DNA of 38,734 nucleotides from contig RXKC01000003.1 in the NCBI GenBank assembly GCA_003962975.1, positions 1-38,734 on the forward strand. Reading direction: 5' to 3'. The DNA comes from Candidatus Saccharimonadota bacterium (GTDB lineage Bacteria; Patescibacteriota; Saccharimonadia; Saccharimonadales; AWTP1-31). Under the pieces are notes generated by a model. The model did not search any database. It had not been told where the DNA came from and saw only the letters and a list, made by a program, of their open reading frames with translations. Below, piece after piece: positions 24,654 through 32,388 of the stretch; positions within the stretch are counted from its first letter, which is position 1, and every line of letters begins with the position of its first letter. The translations under genes were made by a program, and so were the position numbers.

Positions 24654-26114
24654 TTACAGCACCGGCTCGGAAAGAGTGGGGCGTTTTACTCCTTGAATCC
24701 TACCATTTTTTGGCGCTTTTCGCCATAGGACTACAAACAAAAAGAACAGCAGTGTGTAGATGGTGGCAACCTGCCAGACCTGCATGAAGGCATGCGTTTT
24801 GGCGATTGGCAGTGACGCTAAAACTCTGACTATGTCGACTACGTACGTCATGACGAACAACGTCGGCACCGCAAACCAGCCGGGCAAGCCGGGCACCAGC
24901 ATACTCATCACGCCAGCAAAAAAACTGGTAGCCATAATAATCGGTATCGTAGGTACTACCATCATATTTACAAGCACAGCAATGGCTGATACGCGCCCAA
25001 ATATAAACATAATCAGCGGTAGGGTCATCAGCTGAGCGGCCAGCGTCTCTAGCAATAACTGACCAACGAGCTTTGGTGGGTTTGCACAAAAGCGCCCTTC
25101 TAGCAGCGGAGCCAAAATCAATACACCAGCAAAGGCCAAGAACGAGAGATACCAACCAATATCACTCCATATGTAGGTCGGAGCCCAGCCAGCCGTTGCT
25201 GCTGCCGCCAACAAAATAATCACGAGTGGTTTAAACTGGCGACCATAGTACCACGCCCAGATACTCAACCCACTCACAATTGTCGCTCGCACGATTGATG
25301 CACTGCCGCCAGTTATAACAACAAATACCGTAACCAAAGCAGCCATAATGCATGTCGCCTGGTACTTAGAATGCTGTCGTAACAACCGCCGAGCGGTATG
25401 TATAAGTATGGTTAGGTTGTAGCCGCTCACAGCCACGATGTGTGTCAAGCCAACAACAGAAAGTTGTTCTTCAAACTCCGTGGGCAGACTGGTGCGTTGA
25501 CCAATCAAAACACCCAGTGCAAATGAGCCATGCGGCTCGGGCAAGCTAGACAAAACGGCACTACTAAATCGCCGCCTCAAGTTCTGCAGCAATGAATCGT
25601 TGGTCTGTAGGCGGGTAACTTTTGCAAAACTCATACTAGCCTGTCGACTACCACGGCTCGGATATAACATTGCGGTGATCTGTAGTCTATCGCCCCGGTA
25701 GATCATCGGTTCACCATAGCCCTGTACTTTGATACTGCCGGGTAATTTCTGGTACAAGGGTGTCACAAGCTGCACCTGCCCAACATCAAAGCCTAGTTGA
25801 GCTTTATCCGTATAAACTGCATCACTCAGTGCCACGGAGTGTATAGTGACTTTTTGCTTTGCCAAATTAGAGTAGGGGAGTAGCTGCCGTGCATACTGGG
25901 TGCCGCGCCAACACCCTAACCCAAGACCTATTATGACTATGCTTAACAAGCTAAGTTTTGTCCGCAAAAGTAGCAGGGGAGTGAGACACAAAAGCAACAG
26001 AACCATGACCGGGCCATCCGGACACGAAACACGCCGTGCGCATACCAGGCCCAGCAAGAATGCTGCCAAACCAAGGCTAAGTACTGTTGTCTGTCGGTAG
26101 TATTGCTTCCCCAC
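24654..26114 (-). CDS. comEC: ComEC/Rec2-type DNA uptake channel without MBL domain
   Basis: 486 residues with a GTG start. Three helices at the N-terminus, then an OB-like soluble domain (about 85-170, VTIHSVALSDAV, LPGSIKVQGYGE, GDRLQITAML), then the Competence domain (PF03772): GSFALGVLIGQRTSLP, FEEQLSVVGLTHIVAVSGYNLTIL and about eight further helices including SIVRATIVSG. ComEC moves single-stranded DNA across the membrane. The C-terminal metallo-beta-lactamase nuclease domain of B. subtilis ComEC (about 776 residues) is absent; the protein ends after the last helix with a basic tail. TAGGCT (26121-26126 on the complement) ends 6 bases before the GTG. It is transcribed away from tRNA-Lys. 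Confidence 0.92.
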   Translation of the reverse strand: MGKQYYRQTTVLSLGLAAFLLGLVCARRVSCPDGPVMVLLLLCLTPLLLLRTKLSLLSIVIIGLGLGCWRGTQYARQLLPYSNLAKQKVTIHSVALSDAVYTDKAQLGFDVGQVQLVTPLYQKLPGSIKVQGYGEPMIYRGDRLQITAMLYPSRGSRQASMSFAKVTRLQTNDSLLQNLRRRFSSAVLSSLPEPHGSFALGVLIGQRTSLPTEFEEQLSVVGLTHIVAVSGYNLTILIHTARRLLRQHSKYQATCIMAALVTVFVVITGGSASIVRATIVSGLSIWAWYYGRQFKPLVIILLAAAATAGWAPTYIWSDIGWYLSFLAFAGVLILAPLLEGRFCANPPKLVGQLLLETLAAQLMTLPLIMFIFGRVSAIAVLVNMMVVPTIPIIMATSFFAGVMSMLVPGLPGWFAVPTLFVMTYVVDIVRVLASLPIAKTHAFMQVWQVATIYTLLFFLFVVLWRKAPKNGRIQGVKRPTLSEPVL

Positions 26115-26186
26115 TACTTGAGCCTAACGTTATGGCCGTCGCCAACCAAAAGCACACCCCATGACGTATTGGACTAGGACACGTGA

Positions 26187-26214
26187 TTGACTTTTTTGTA
26201 AAAATAACGATAAT
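26187..26214 (+). promoter_or_regulatory. Promoter of tRNA-Lys
   Basis: TTGACT (26187-26192), a 16-base A/T-rich spacer and GATAAT (26209-26214). Transcription would start near 26221, about 30 bases before the tRNA. Confidence 0.55.
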
Positions 26215-26251
26215 GTAAGGAGTTAATTTTACTTTAAGAAGCCGACCCTGC

Positions 26252-26328
26252 GGGCCCATAGCTCAGTTGGTTAGAGCAGTGGCCTTTTAAGCCACGTGTC
26301 CTGGGTTCGAATCCCAGTGGGCCCTCCA
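26252..26328 (+). tRNA. tRNA-Lys (anticodon UUU)
   Basis: Acceptor GGGCCCA (26252-26258) pairs with TGGGCCC (26318-26324); CCA is encoded at 26326-26328. D arm contains AGCTCAGTTGGTTAGAGC; anticodon stem GTGGC/GCCAC encloses CTTTTAA (anticodon TTT); the T arm has CTGGGTTCGAATCCCAG. The discriminator base at 26325 is T, while Lys tRNAs usually carry A. Confidence 0.95.
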
Positions 26329-26343
26329 ATCCCGGCTATACTT

Positions 26344-26371
26344 AAACAGAAGCAAAATGCTTCTGTTTTTT
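26344..26371 (+). terminator. Intrinsic terminator after tRNA-Lys
   Basis: A perfect 10-bp stem AAACAGAAGC/GCTTCTGTTT with a five-base loop is followed by a T run to 26371. The -10 of the next gene begins three bases later. Confidence 0.85.
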
Positions 26372-26385
26372 GTTACAATAACGAT

Positions 26386-26601
26386 ATGCAGGTAAAAAAC
26401 TTTGTTATGATTGCTACTACCGCTTTAGCCGTATTCGGCTGGATAAGAATCATGGTCGTTTACCCGGGAACTAACTTTGATGGAATTGGCTTATTTTCAC
26501 CCTCAAAGAAAACCCGGGCAAAGACTCGTCGAGGAATGTGGCTAAGTTTTGCGATTCTCCTCCCGTGGTTATGTGTTTTCGTTTGGTGGATGTCAGCTTA
26601 G
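26386..26601 (+). CDS. Small two-helix membrane protein
   Basis: 71 residues from MQVKNFVMIATT. One helix (about 5-26) and a second (about 52-69) flank a basic loop SPSKKTRAKTRRG, so both ends probably face outward or the loop lies in the cytoplasm. Not recognised. TACAAT (26374-26379) ends exactly 6 bases before the ATG, while the long frame from 26296 starts inside the tRNA and was rejected. Confidence 0.6.
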   Translation: MQVKNFVMIATTALAVFGWIRIMVVYPGTNFDGIGLFSPSKKTRAKTRRGMWLSFAILLPWLCVFVWWMSA

Positions 26602-26646
26602 CACAAAGCTGGTTGTGATAAGCTCCACGATGGCCCTCCACAAGCA

Positions 26647-26683
26647 TTGACACTATAATCTATCATCTATACAATAGATTATA
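26647..26683 (+). promoter_or_regulatory. Promoter and palindromic operator of the toxin-antitoxin pair
   Basis: A near-perfect promoter: TTGACA (26647-26652), 17 bases, TACAAT (26670-26675), 7 bases before the ATG. A perfect 10-bp inverted repeat TATAATCTAT (26654-26663) / ATAGATTATA (26674-26683) lies in the spacer and over the -10 and start point. This is the place where a ribbon-helix-helix antitoxin would bind to repress its own operon. Confidence 0.8.
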
Positions 26684-26961
26684 TGAAAACTGCTACTATA
26701 AATTTTAAGACAGATGAAAATACGAAGGTAAAAGCCCAGGCTGTTGCAAAACAGATTGGCATACCGCTTAGTAATCTGCTTAATGCTTACCTTTATGAGC
26801 TTGCTTCTACTGGTAGTGTTCATTTTACTGCTTCTGAGCCCATGACCGAAGAGATGGAAAAACGTATCGAGCAAGCCGAAAAAGAAATTGCCGCCGGAGA
26901 AGTCAGCGGTCCTTTTGAAACTCTAGAGGAAATGTTTGCGCATCTGGATAATCTTAAATGA
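26683..26961 (+). CDS. RelB/DinJ family antitoxin
   Basis: 92 residues. The N-terminus KTATINFKTDENTKVKAQAVAKQIGIPLSNLLNAYLYEL is a ribbon-helix-helix DNA-binding fold of the DinJ kind (beta strand, then two helices, the second beginning with LS). The acidic helical C-terminus (TEEMEKRIEQAEKEIAAGE) would wrap around the toxin. Its stop overlaps the toxin start by four bases (ATGA), giving the usual antitoxin-first order. The palindrome over its promoter fits self-repression, and the mRNA should be leaderless. Confidence 0.9.
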   Translation: MKTATINFKTDENTKVKAQAVAKQIGIPLSNLLNAYLYELASTGSVHFTASEPMTEEMEKRIEQAEKEIAAGEVSGPFETLEEMFAHLDNLK

Positions 26962-27218
26962 TTATCGAAACTACCAAAGCATTCGATAAGCAATATACAA
27001 AATTGAATATCAAAGTAAAAACTGCTTTTAAAGCAAGGGTTGAAATTTTTAACAGTGCCCCTTTCGACAGCAGATTACGCAACCATGCTTTAAAGGGCAA
27101 GTATTTAGGCTATAGAAGCATTGACGTTACTGGGGATATTAGAGCTTTGTATACCATCAAAGGCGATACTGTAATCATATTTGGCTTTATAGGCACACAT
27201 TCTCAACTATATAAATAA
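26958..27218 (+). CDS. RelE/YafQ-type toxin
   Basis: 86 residues with the RelE fold: ETTKAFDKQYTKLN at the start, a helix (VKTAFKARVEIFNSAPFDSRLRNHALKGKYLGYRSIDVTGDIRALYTIKGDTVIIFGFIGTHSQLYK is the conserved core in pieces: LRNHALKG, GYRSIDVTGDIRALY, VIIFGFIGTHSQLY). The H-x-L-x-G, D-I-R and G-T-H-S-x-L elements match YafQ, an mRNA endonuclease acting at the ribosome; the His of GTHS corresponds to its catalytic His. Coupled to the antitoxin by ATGA. Confidence 0.9.
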   Translation: MIIETTKAFDKQYTKLNIKVKTAFKARVEIFNSAPFDSRLRNHALKGKYLGYRSIDVTGDIRALYTIKGDTVIIFGFIGTHSQLYK

Positions 27219-27363
27219 ATGACTTGTTGCTTTTGAGCTCAGTTGTAGCAACGATACATACTGCCATCCAATCTAAGCCCTAGTAGGAATACTACATAAG
27301 AAGCTGGGGAACGGCTCCCTTTTGTCAACCTCTGCTTAAGCCTTCTTGTGGTAGACTGGATTT

Positions 27364-27720
27364 ATGCAATGGATAAAACCTGACCCTGAACTTATTAAGA
27401 TATTTGATGAGGCATTTCCAGCAGGCGACGGTGTGGAGCGAAGGAAAATGTTTGGGTACCCTTGCGGTTTCGTGAATAATAATATGTTCATAGGAATGCA
27501 CCAGCTGGATTTCGTGGCTCGTTTACCCGAGGAAAGACGCAGACAGCTTATAGATGGCGGTCAAGCCAGACAATTTGAGCCAATGCCTGGCCGAACGATG
27601 AAGGAATACATAGCTATAGAGCCAGAAATAGCAAACAGTGTAGAAAAATTATCAAAGTTATTCCAAGAAGCCTTGGAATACGCTTCCAGTCTTCCTCCCA
27701 AAATAAAGAAACATAGCTAA
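27364..27720 (+). CDS. TfoX/Sxy N-terminal domain protein
   Basis: 118 residues. RRKMFGYPCGFVNNNMFIGMHQLDFVARLPEERR is the TfoX-N (PF04993) core, followed by FEPMPGRTMKEYIAIEPE. In gammaproteobacteria TfoX activates competence genes, but stand-alone TfoX-N proteins occur widely and their role is not known. The C-terminal DNA-binding-like half of TfoX is absent and replaced by a basic tail PPKIKKHS. TAGACT (27352-27357) ends 6 bases before the ATG. A link to the comEC and pilin genes is attractive but only inferred. Confidence 0.82.
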   Translation: MQWIKPDPELIKIFDEAFPAGDGVERRKMFGYPCGFVNNNMFIGMHQLDFVARLPEERRRQLIDGGQARQFEPMPGRTMKEYIAIEPEIANSVEKLSKLFQEALEYASSLPPKIKKHS

Positions 27721-27835
27721 TCTAGCCGTAATAAGACCAATTACGCAGAGAAGCGCATATAGTCTGGTTCCCATAAACCTAAGTACTGTTGTGTCGATAA
27801 AAACTAGGAAAATTTTTTATGGTACAGTTAGGTTT

Positions 27836-28231
27836 ATGAATGTAAAACAAATAATCAAAGCACATTTAGTAAGTTCGCTGGTTGTTGGAATGCTAATCGG
27901 ATTCTTGGTAATTATTAGTAGCGACAGTAAGCCGGTAAATAGTTTACCTGCGCTAGCCATGGGAATTATTTTGTCTTTCATAGCATACGGCGGACCTGTC
28001 ATTGCCGGGTTAATCGTGCTCTGGTTAATCAAGAAAAAATTGCTCTGGGTTTCTCTCAAACCATATTTAGTAACTTACTATGTTCTGGTGGTTTTGTTTC
28101 TTGTCCAACTTTGGACTACCAGCAACGAAGTAGATTCAGGGTTTGCTTTATTGGGCTTCCCCTGGCTCCCAATACCTGCTTTACTTGTTTGTATTTTTTA
28201 TGGCTTTGCTATGAGTCGGCTTCGCAAGTAA
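27836..28231 (+). CDS. Four-helix membrane protein
   Basis: 131 residues from MNVKQIIKAHLV. Four hydrophobic helices: SSLVVGMLIGFLVII, AMGIILSFIAYGGPVIAGLIVLWLI (long, possibly two), YLVTYYVLVVLFLVQLW and FPWLPIPALLVCIFYGFAM, with basic KKK and RLRK ends. Not recognised. The ATG at 27836 is preferred to 27791 because TACAGT (27823-27828) ends 7 bases before it. Confidence 0.6.
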   Translation: MNVKQIIKAHLVSSLVVGMLIGFLVIISSDSKPVNSLPALAMGIILSFIAYGGPVIAGLIVLWLIKKKLLWVSLKPYLVTYYVLVVLFLVQLWTTSNEVDSGFALLGFPWLPIPALLVCIFYGFAMSRLRK

Positions 28232-28276
28232 AAGCATCCGTTATATAGCTCAAGCCACAATTGCTACAATGTAGTT

Positions 28277-28636
28277 ATGAAACACACCCATACTGAAACA
28301 GATCTACCTATTGAGAACCAGTACCCAAAACTAGTCAGAGATAACATTCCTGTCATGATAGAACGAGATGGTAAAACTGCAACTACTCATATTGCTGGCG
28401 AGGAAGAATATGTTAGTTTTTTACTTGCAAAGCTCGTAGAAGAGGCGACGGAACTTAAAAATGCAGTCGATTCAGACCACAGACAAGAAGAGATCGCTGA
28501 TGTGAGAGAAGTTCTGGGGGCCATACAGGCTGCTCTTGGCTTTTCAGAAGACGAGTTAAGAGAAGTACAAGCCAGCAAGCTTGCCGAGCGAGGCGGTTTT
28601 GCGGGTCGTATAATTTTGGATTTGAAGCCCGAGTAA
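28277..28636 (+). CDS. MazG/HisE-like NTP pyrophosphohydrolase
   Basis: 119 residues. YPKLVRDNIPVMIERDGK is the typical start of the small house-cleaning phosphoribosyl-ATP pyrophosphohydrolase-like family (KLVRDxIP), followed by LLAKLVEEATEL and EEIADVREVLGAIQ, the EExxE and ExxD metal-binding helices. Such enzymes cleave NTPs to NMP and PPi. TACAAT (28265-28270) ends 6 bases before the ATG, predicting a leaderless mRNA. Confidence 0.88.
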   Translation: MKHTHTETDLPIENQYPKLVRDNIPVMIERDGKTATTHIAGEEEYVSFLLAKLVEEATELKNAVDSDHRQEEIADVREVLGAIQAALGFSEDELREVQASKLAERGGFAGRIILDLKPE

Positions 28637-28698
28637 CAACTGCCACTGACAAGCCTACAGCCGTCGCAGAAAATGGCCTAGCGGTGCTGGAAGTTTTT

Positions 28699-29196
28699 CT
28701 ATTTTTTGTGTCTACTCTTCTTGGCATGCTTAAAGTTTTTGCCACCAGCCCATAGTTGAAAGAGGCACAACAAGCTAGCCACACCAATCAGAAGCTCGCG
28801 GTACTGTAGTAACTCGTCCCATAGACTTGTACCGTACACAGCAGCTTGTAGAGTTTCAGGTAACACCGGTAACGCTAAAAACATGGCAGTCACCCCCGTC
28901 AAGAGTGCCGGAAAAAGGTTAATCAACCACTTACCACCAGCTGCCGTTCGGCCGAGAAACAGAATGGTCAATAAAGCTGGAAATACTAACAGCCCCAACC
29001 GCACTCCAGACTGCATACCCGGGCCATAATTTTTGGTAAACAGCTGCAGCATATCGAGTGCCTGATCGCCCAGAAACGTACTGAGGACACTGCCGACACA
29101 CAATGACATAAACACCAAAGCCGCCCGAGCCTGCGCCAGCACAATCAACATGGTCGGGATACCGACCAACAGGCCAATAACAATAAGCGGATTCAT
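28699..29196 (-). CDS. Multi-helix membrane protein of unknown function
   Basis: 165 residues with about five hydrophobic segments (LIVIGLLVGIPTMLIVLAQ, ALVFMSLCVGSVLSTFL, LGLLVFPALLTILFL, LINLFPALLTGVTAMFLALPV, ELLIGVASLLCLFQLW) and a strongly basic tail NFKHAKKSRHKK. Not recognised. TAGACT (29203-29208 on the complement) ends 6 bases before the ATG; the GAGGGC between could also serve as a weak Shine-Dalgarno. Confidence 0.65.
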   Translation of the reverse strand: MNPLIVIGLLVGIPTMLIVLAQARAALVFMSLCVGSVLSTFLGDQALDMLQLFTKNYGPGMQSGVRLGLLVFPALLTILFLGRTAAGGKWLINLFPALLTGVTAMFLALPVLPETLQAAVYGTSLWDELLQYRELLIGVASLLCLFQLWAGGKNFKHAKKSRHKK

Positions 29197-29579
29197 GCCC
29201 TCAGTCTAGCAGTAAATACTCCCGAAAAGCTATTGCTCCACTGATTTAGTCCATCCATTGTGCTAGATGATATTGGCAACCTTCACATTAAGATTACAGC
29301 TTTGCCGTTGCAATTGCTCCTATCCAACGAGGCATGGCTAATCAAGATGCTACCGTCTCTCGACCAAGTTCTCACTACAATCGACTATCGCTTTATGCGA
29401 GTTTCCTGTCTACCCAAACCGAGATACGAATCTTAAACACCTACTTAGTAGGCCCAGGTGCTGTGGGTACTGAAGCAGCTACTAACTCAACACTATAGGA
29501 CTGGTAGTATATCGTGTTTGTAGTACTTATTATCCCACCGCCCACTGGGCTGTAGCCTCGCTCTCAGCAATGTGTTTGC
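29197..29579. other. 383-base stretch without a convincing gene
   Basis: Besides the promoter of the membrane protein at its left end, I see only a weak plus-strand frame (29334-29498, 54 residues, no clear start signal or motif) and a small GCCC-ACT-GGGC hairpin near 29540-29550 that could mark the end of the rimK operon, though no T run follows. It may be a decayed gene. Confidence 0.4.
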
Positions 29580-30482
29580 TTAGGCGCCGACGCGGTCTTT
29601 GCGCTGTTTGGCCTTGGCGTTTTGTTCGATATATTCGATAATCTTTTCGGCAATATTGCGGCCAGTCACCTGCTCGATACCAAAACCGGGACTTGGATTA
29701 ACTTCTAGCACCAGCGGCCCTCGATCCGAACGCATCATGTCAACACCGCAAATCGACAGACCCATGGCTTTAGCGGCCTTGAGTGCCGTCTTACGCTCTT
29801 CGTCAGATAACTTAACCGTTGAACCTTCGCCGCCTTGGTGCAAGTTTGATCGGAAGTCATCATCAAGACTCTGTCGTTTCATGCTAGCAACCACGCGACC
29901 ACCAACCACAAAGGCACGAATGTCCTCACCAGCCGATTCTTCGACAAATTCTTGCACCAAAAAGTTTACGCCTTCCACATAGAAGGCCTGCATTACCGCC
30001 TGGGCAGCCTTGCGGGTTTCGGCAAGTACGACACCATTGCCGTGTGTCCCACGCGCAACCTTGATAATCAGCGGCGCACCACCGGCTTGTTCTACAACGT
30101 CATCAACATCACTGGTTTCACGGGCGAACACGGTTTTTGGAATACCCACATCTGCCCGAGCTAAAATTTGCATGCTACGCAACTTATCACGAGAGCGGTT
30201 AATTGCGATCGAGCTGGCTGTCGTGTAGACACCCTGCATTTCAAATTGGCGTACTATGGCAGTACCATACTTGGTGATACTCTGGCCAATGCGCGGAATA
30301 ATAACGTCAATGTCACCTAGGTCATCACCCTGGTACCGAACAACAGGGCGGCTTTTTTCGACGGTTACATAACATTCGGCGTGGTTAATAACCCGAACAT
30401 TGTGACCACGCGTAATAGCCTCTTCCATGAGACGCTTTGTTGAGAAATTACCCGGACCACGGCTGAGGATTGCAATATTCAT
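29580..30482 (-). CDS. rimK: Ribosomal protein S6-L-glutamate ligase RimK
   Basis: 300 residues, the same length as E. coli RimK and similar along its whole length: MNIAILSRGPGNFSTKRLMEEA, VIIPRIG, YGTAIVRQFEMQGVY, RSRDKLRSMQILAR, GGAPLIIKVARGTHGNGVVLAETR, DFRSNLHQGG and LEVNPSPGFGIE. It is an ATP-grasp ligase; metal-binding Glu and Asn are in EVNPSPG. RimK adds glutamates to the C-terminus of S6 and can make free poly-glutamate. An AAGGTG Shine-Dalgarno stands before the ATG, nine bases after the stop of the RimB-like gene. It is the last gene of the DUF1704 - RimB-like - rimK operon. Confidence 0.93.
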   Translation of the reverse strand: MNIAILSRGPGNFSTKRLMEEAITRGHNVRVINHAECYVTVEKSRPVVRYQGDDLGDIDVIIPRIGQSITKYGTAIVRQFEMQGVYTTASSIAINRSRDKLRSMQILARADVGIPKTVFARETSDVDDVVEQAGGAPLIIKVARGTHGNGVVLAETRKAAQAVMQAFYVEGVNFLVQEFVEESAGEDIRAFVVGGRVVASMKRQSLDDDFRSNLHQGGEGSTVKLSDEERKTALKAAKAMGLSICGVDMMRSDRGPLVLEVNPSPGFGIEQVTGRNIAEKIIEYIEQNAKAKQRKDRVGA

Positions 30483-30491
30483 AGCTGCACC

Positions 30492-30896
30492 TTACTTCTT
30501 ATATTGTGTTGCGTCAACCATTAGCTTATTGAGTCGCAGGAAGCGACGACCGATCAGAACGGGGTGTTTCATGCCAGCACGATGCGCTAGCGTAATACGA
30601 ATTGGGTACTCGACATTGCGAATGACGACAATGGTATGGACGGCAAAGCGACGCTCGGTTTGACCATTCGAACTGGTGACGGGTAGTGTTCGGTACCGCA
30701 CTGCCGTATGCTCTGGATGTGATTCATCCAAGGGCGTGAATTTTAAGACCGTCCTGCCATCGACTGTTTCCTCACGAATATTCAGACAATGGATAGCTCC
30801 ACTGTAGGCACCGGTATCGATCTTGGCTGTAACGTTTTTTATACCCAATTCTGGAAACGCTACTTTTTCGAAAATTCCAACGACTGAATCAGACAT
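30492..30896 (-). CDS. RimB-like retropepsin-fold protease (PF05618)
   Basis: 134 residues from MSDSVVGIFEKV. FPELGIKNVTAKIDTGAYSGAIHC holds the D-T-G-A active-site loop of pepsin-like proteases in the RimK-linked 'ATP-dependent zinc protease' family; VTSSNGQTERRFAV and HPVLIGRRFL complete the barrel. In Pseudomonas RimB acts with RimK on ribosome modification. The start at 30896 has a strong Shine-Dalgarno (GGAGG) 6 bases upstream and overlaps the end of the DUF1704 gene by 8 bases; the frame to 30923 was rejected. Its place between the peptidase and the ligase makes it part of one functional unit. Confidence 0.88.
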   Translation of the reverse strand: MSDSVVGIFEKVAFPELGIKNVTAKIDTGAYSGAIHCLNIREETVDGRTVLKFTPLDESHPEHTAVRYRTLPVTSSNGQTERRFAVHTIVVIRNVEYPIRITLAHRAGMKHPVLIGRRFLRLNKLMVDATQYKK

Positions 30897-32334
30897 ACGT
30901 TCCTCCGGTTGCGGTATGAGCAATAGCTAACTGCCGCTTGTTTGTTGGATCAAATTTACCAGTGAGCAAGAAGTAGAACATGGAATCGTTTCCTACATTA
31001 TCATTCCACAGTGTAACGGCACTAACCTTGCCCAGCAAGTAGCTGAGGTCCTTGTTATACGTCACAGGAAAGTCTAGTTCGGCCGTGCGATCTATTGGTG
31101 CGCCACGGAAAATACGCAGCACGTCATCATAAGCCTGAGACCGAACTTCTTCGATAGCTTGTTCTTGTAGCTGCCCGCCAGACTTCTTTGCTTCAAGCAA
31201 AGCGAGCAACCGCCAAGTTACCTCGAAGACACCACGAAAGTCTTTTTCCACATAGGCCAAGGCATTGTTAAGTGTGCCTCTAAAGTTAACCACCGTCCAC
31301 GGCGTGTCTGTCTTTGCTGCCACATTTTGTAGTACCGAGGCAGCACCTTCTTCGAAAGTAAGATAATCTGGCGCCTCACCAGTGTCGAAGGTTGTGTACA
31401 ACCCATTACCCATGACAGCGATATTGCTCATTCTACCCAGCACATATTTGAGACCGTGCCAGCCAAGCTCGTGTACGGCAACTCCAAAAAGTGCATCGTC
31501 TGTCTTGATCGGACTGCGCTTATCACCGACCCGCACGCCCTTATCTTCTTGGCTCCACGACAAGGCACCACCAGGCGCTTTGAACGCTTTTACCAAATTA
31601 TCCAGGCCGCGAGAATCAATTGCGTCCTGCATGACCGCCACAATATCGTCTGGCTCGAACGCGTCTTTACCCGCAGCGAGTAATGCTTGCCTACCTCGCG
31701 TGACTGCCTGTCTTTCTGGCTGGAAAGTCTTGTCTACCATTTCTGCCAGATACCCACGTGCGTCTTCGCTGAGTGTTGGAAGAGGTGCAACTGTTGTGTC
31801 GCCGTGAGCCCCAAAGAAACTTTCTGCAAGTTCATCATATATTTCGCGAGCCTGTCCCTTATACTCAACCCCACCAACCATCTTTTCAAGCTCATTCACC
31901 AGTCCAGCAAAAATTTCTGGTCGGTACACACCATATAGGCTTTCGTTAGTCTGCTGATACAGCTGAGCATTCTCGGCAAACTGATCATCTGTTTGTTGTG
32001 GTTGATTTAAATCTGTCGCTTGCAGCAAAAATTGCGCTTCGCGGCGACGATACCCGATGGTGCCTTCGTAGGCTTCGCGAGCATCACTACCAAGCCCTTG
32101 GGCGTTTTGGGCAGTAACGAAAAGTTGGCCTAACGACTGCTCTCGCTGTGAAATATCAGCCCGATCAAGCTTTGGGTACTCTATGTGCGGATTAGCTGTA
32201 CCCGCCAAGAAAGCCGCCTTAGCAGCAGCACGTTGAATAGGGTCACCTTCGAAAAACTCGTACGTTTGTAACCCAATATAGGGGTGAGCCAGCACCATAT
32301 TGCCCAGCTCGGCTTGGTCGACAACAGTAGTCAT
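30889..32334 (-). CDS. DUF1704/MATCAP-type zinc carboxypeptidase-like protein
   Basis: 481 residues. The catalytic region has H288-E-L-G-W-H293, the HExxxH form typical of DUF1704 (QEGLA-motif and tubulin tyrosine-carboxypeptidase family), then F327-E-E-G-A-A, the downstream Glu motif that supplies the third zinc ligand. The first half is helical with a long linker; the end is helical too. Eukaryotic relatives remove C-terminal Tyr or Glu from tubulin tails. Here the gene overlaps RimB-like by 8 bases and precedes rimK, so removal of RimK-made glutamates is the natural guess. It has its own strong promoter (TTGCAA-17-TATAAT) with a leader of about three bases. Confidence 0.83.
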   Translation of the reverse strand: MTTVVDQAELGNMVLAHPYIGLQTYEFFEGDPIQRAAAKAAFLAGTANPHIEYPKLDRADISQREQSLGQLFVTAQNAQGLGSDAREAYEGTIGYRRREAQFLLQATDLNQPQQTDDQFAENAQLYQQTNESLYGVYRPEIFAGLVNELEKMVGGVEYKGQAREIYDELAESFFGAHGDTTVAPLPTLSEDARGYLAEMVDKTFQPERQAVTRGRQALLAAGKDAFEPDDIVAVMQDAIDSRGLDNLVKAFKAPGGALSWSQEDKGVRVGDKRSPIKTDDALFGVAVHELGWHGLKYVLGRMSNIAVMGNGLYTTFDTGEAPDYLTFEEGAASVLQNVAAKTDTPWTVVNFRGTLNNALAYVEKDFRGVFEVTWRLLALLEAKKSGGQLQEQAIEEVRSQAYDDVLRIFRGAPIDRTAELDFPVTYNKDLSYLLGKVSAVTLWNDNVGNDSMFYFLLTGKFDPTNKRQLAIAHTATGGTYV

Positions 32335-32343
32335 AATCGCGCA

Positions 32344-32372
32344 ATTATACCAGTTTTTACTCTTTTTTGCAA
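32344..32372 (-). promoter_or_regulatory. Promoter of the DUF1704-rimB-rimK operon
   Basis: The complement reads TTGCAA (32372-32367), 17 bases, TATAAT (32349-32344), with TGG before the -10 (extended form). The -10 ends 9 bases before the ATG, so the 5' leader is only two or three bases. Confidence 0.75.
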
Positions 32373-32388
32373 TACTTTGGGTGCTGAG

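Noticed and set aside
29334-29498. 54-residue plus-strand frame between the membrane protein and rimK
   Set aside because: No ribosome site, good promoter, motif or hydrophobic pattern; may be chance or a decayed gene.
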